Shown here: in pieces, positions 26,772 to 27,700 of the stretch
Layout of the letters: each line of letters begins with the position of its first letter
How positions within the stretch are numbered: position 1 is the stretch's first letter
Source of the DNA: Willaertia magna
Taxonomy: Eukaryota; Heterolobosea; Eutetramitea; Acrasida; Naegleriidae
DNA: 27,700 nt
NCBI GenBank assembly: GCA_902984215.1
Contig: CADWAF010002300.1
Location: 1 to 27,700, forward strand
Direction of reading: 5' to 3'
Notes under the pieces: model-generated
What the model saw: only the letters and a program-made list of their open reading frames with translations
The model's database searches: none
Told to the model about the DNA's origin: nothing
Translations under genes and position numbers: made by a program

Positions 26772-27425
26772 TTACAAAGCTATTCTTTGTTGAGAAGAAA
26801 CATAATTACTTTTCATGTGACCACCCGGGAAATTATATTCTGCTTCATATCCAACCCCTTCCGAAGCTGGTCTTACCTTTAAGAATGGACTAGCACCAAA
26901 TAGAAATGGTGATGCAAAACCTGCATTACCACCAAAAGCTGGGAAACCAAAATTACCAATATTATTAAAACCTAGATTATTAATATTATTAAATCCACCA
27001 GCTCCTGTTGGGAAAGCTGTTGTTGCAAAGAAACCATTTGGAATGGCATTACCGGCAATGGCTGCAGCGTTAAATCCATTCATGAAAGCACCACCATTAA
27101 AGAAGGTTGTTGGGTTAAATGTTACGGCTGTGGCTGCTAAGTTGTTTGCAGAGTTAATGAAAGGGAATGCGTTGTTTGCAAAGAAACCATTATTGAAATT
27201 GTAAGGGAACCAGTTGGTTGCTGCGTTAGTCGCTGCACCTGTGGCTGCTGCATTTGCTCCAGTTGCTGCTGTTGTGGCAGCTGCATTAGCTGCTAAGCCT
27301 GTAGTTGCAAGGTTGTTTGTGAAGGGGAAGGTACCAAAGTTAAATGGAAACCATGCTGCTTGACATAAGGCTGTTGCGCTTAAATAACAAATTAACAGTG
27401 TAATAGATAAGATTATTGTTTTCAT
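26772..27425 (-). CDS. Secreted Ala/Asn/Phe/Gly-rich low-complexity protein (217 aa)
   Basis: From the ATG at 27425 the product opens MKTIILSITLLICYLSATAL with CQA next, a near-ideal signal peptide (cleavage near residues 20-23). An upstream in-frame ATG at 27452 would add nine charged residues (MFRKNKISN) and spoil it, so 27425 is preferred. The mature part is dominated by Ala, Asn, Phe, Gly and Thr, with two related blocks: WFPFNFGTFPFTNNLATT (25-42) and WFPYNFNNGFFANNAFPF (72-89). An Ala/Thr/Asn run lies between them. The last 35 residues (KVRPASEGVGYEAEYNFPGG and on) are more complex. It probably is a secreted structural, wall or matrix protein; I recognise no family. Confidence 0.8.
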   Translation of the reverse strand: MKTIILSITLLICYLSATALCQAAWFPFNFGTFPFTNNLATTGLAANAAATTAATGANAAATGAATNAATNWFPYNFNNGFFANNAFPFINSANNLAATAVTFNPTTFFNGGAFMNGFNAAAIAGNAIPNGFFATTAFPTGAGGFNNINNLGFNNIGNFGFPAFGGNAGFASPFLFGASPFLKVRPASEGVGYEAEYNFPGGHMKSNYVSSQQRIAL

Positions 27426-27700
27426 ATTGCTTATTTTGTTTTTACGAAACATTAATTGACAAGGAATTGTTGTTTATATATTTGTTAAATTGACTGTTAC
27501 AAATTTGACAATTGGATTTTCAGGGAAGTTTGTCACATTCCAACAATTGTTATTTAAAGAAAAAAAGCATTTAAAAGATGGTACTAGATTAATAACAGTA
27601 TTATTATCCTGTAATATTTAAAAAGGAAAACTAAAAAAAACTAATATTACGTTTATTTAAGGTAATTTCAACAATTTTAGCTTAACTCTGGTTTTTGGCA
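27426..27700 (-). promoter_or_regulatory. Upstream region of the secreted-protein gene
   Basis: These 275 bases contain the promoter of the leftward secreted-protein gene, including an in-frame upstream ATG at 27450-27452 that may or may not be in the transcript. Nothing else is recognised up to the window edge. Confidence 0.35.

Noticed and set aside
1..27700. CRISPR arrays, insertion sequences, bacterial operons and toxin or virus genes
   Set aside because: Looked for and not seen; genes have eukaryotic families, introns and poly(A) signals.

Overview
The window is nuclear DNA from an AT-rich, free-living protist with a standard-looking genetic code (genes end in TAA and TAG), short spliceosomal introns and compact spacing. 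All eight introns I could place begin GTAAGT and end TTAG or ATAG. Start codons usually follow a run of A, and AATAAA often lies just after the stop codon. The F-box/SPRY and RCC1 genes, the Asn/Gln-rich proteins, the ADF/cofilin-type protein and the base composition suit an amoeboid organism, such as a heterolobosean of the Naegleria type or a dictyostelid-like amoeba. This placement is inference; nothing here fixes the species.

Left third (1-8.5 kb). A truncated secreted-protein gene is followed by an F-box/SPRY gene, a small protein with a Gly-rich hydrophobic tail, a 1,026-residue protein of unknown function, and two more F-box/SPRY genes facing each other. The last F-box reading frame has no ATG and abuts, on the opposite strand, a 5'-truncated RCC1-repeat fragment. 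This looks like a rearrangement scar.

Middle (8.5-15 kb). A roughly 900-bp desert of almost pure A/T contains a 35-bp near-identical direct repeat. Then come an RCC1-repeat gene, a PP2C (PPM) phosphatase, a Rab-family GTPase split into five exons that has an N-terminal myristoylation-type signal and no C-terminal cysteine, and a nucleus-encoded mitochondrial translation initiation factor IF-3.

Right half (15-27.7 kb). Two tandem pairs of paralogues lie here: two Asn/Gln-rich proteins that share a conserved tail, and two small hydrophilic proteins. They are followed by an ADF/cofilin-fold protein, DENR/Tma22, a NAP-family histone chaperone (one intron), a four-exon gene that best fits the Fanconi anaemia core subunit FAAP100, the 56-residue ribosomal protein S29 (uS14), and a secreted Ala/Asn/Phe/Gly-rich protein.

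Core housekeeping functions (translation initiation: IF-3, DENR, uS14; chromatin: NAP; signalling and traffic: PP2C, Rab) are mixed with fast-evolving accessory families (F-box/SPRY, RCC1, Asn/Gln-rich pairs, secreted repeats). I see no operon-like functional grouping. The most unusual items are the FAAP100-like gene, the lipid-anchor swap in the Rab, the tail-sharing Asn/Gln-rich pair, the F-box/RCC1 scar and the perfect 22-bp inverted repeat near 5.95 kb.
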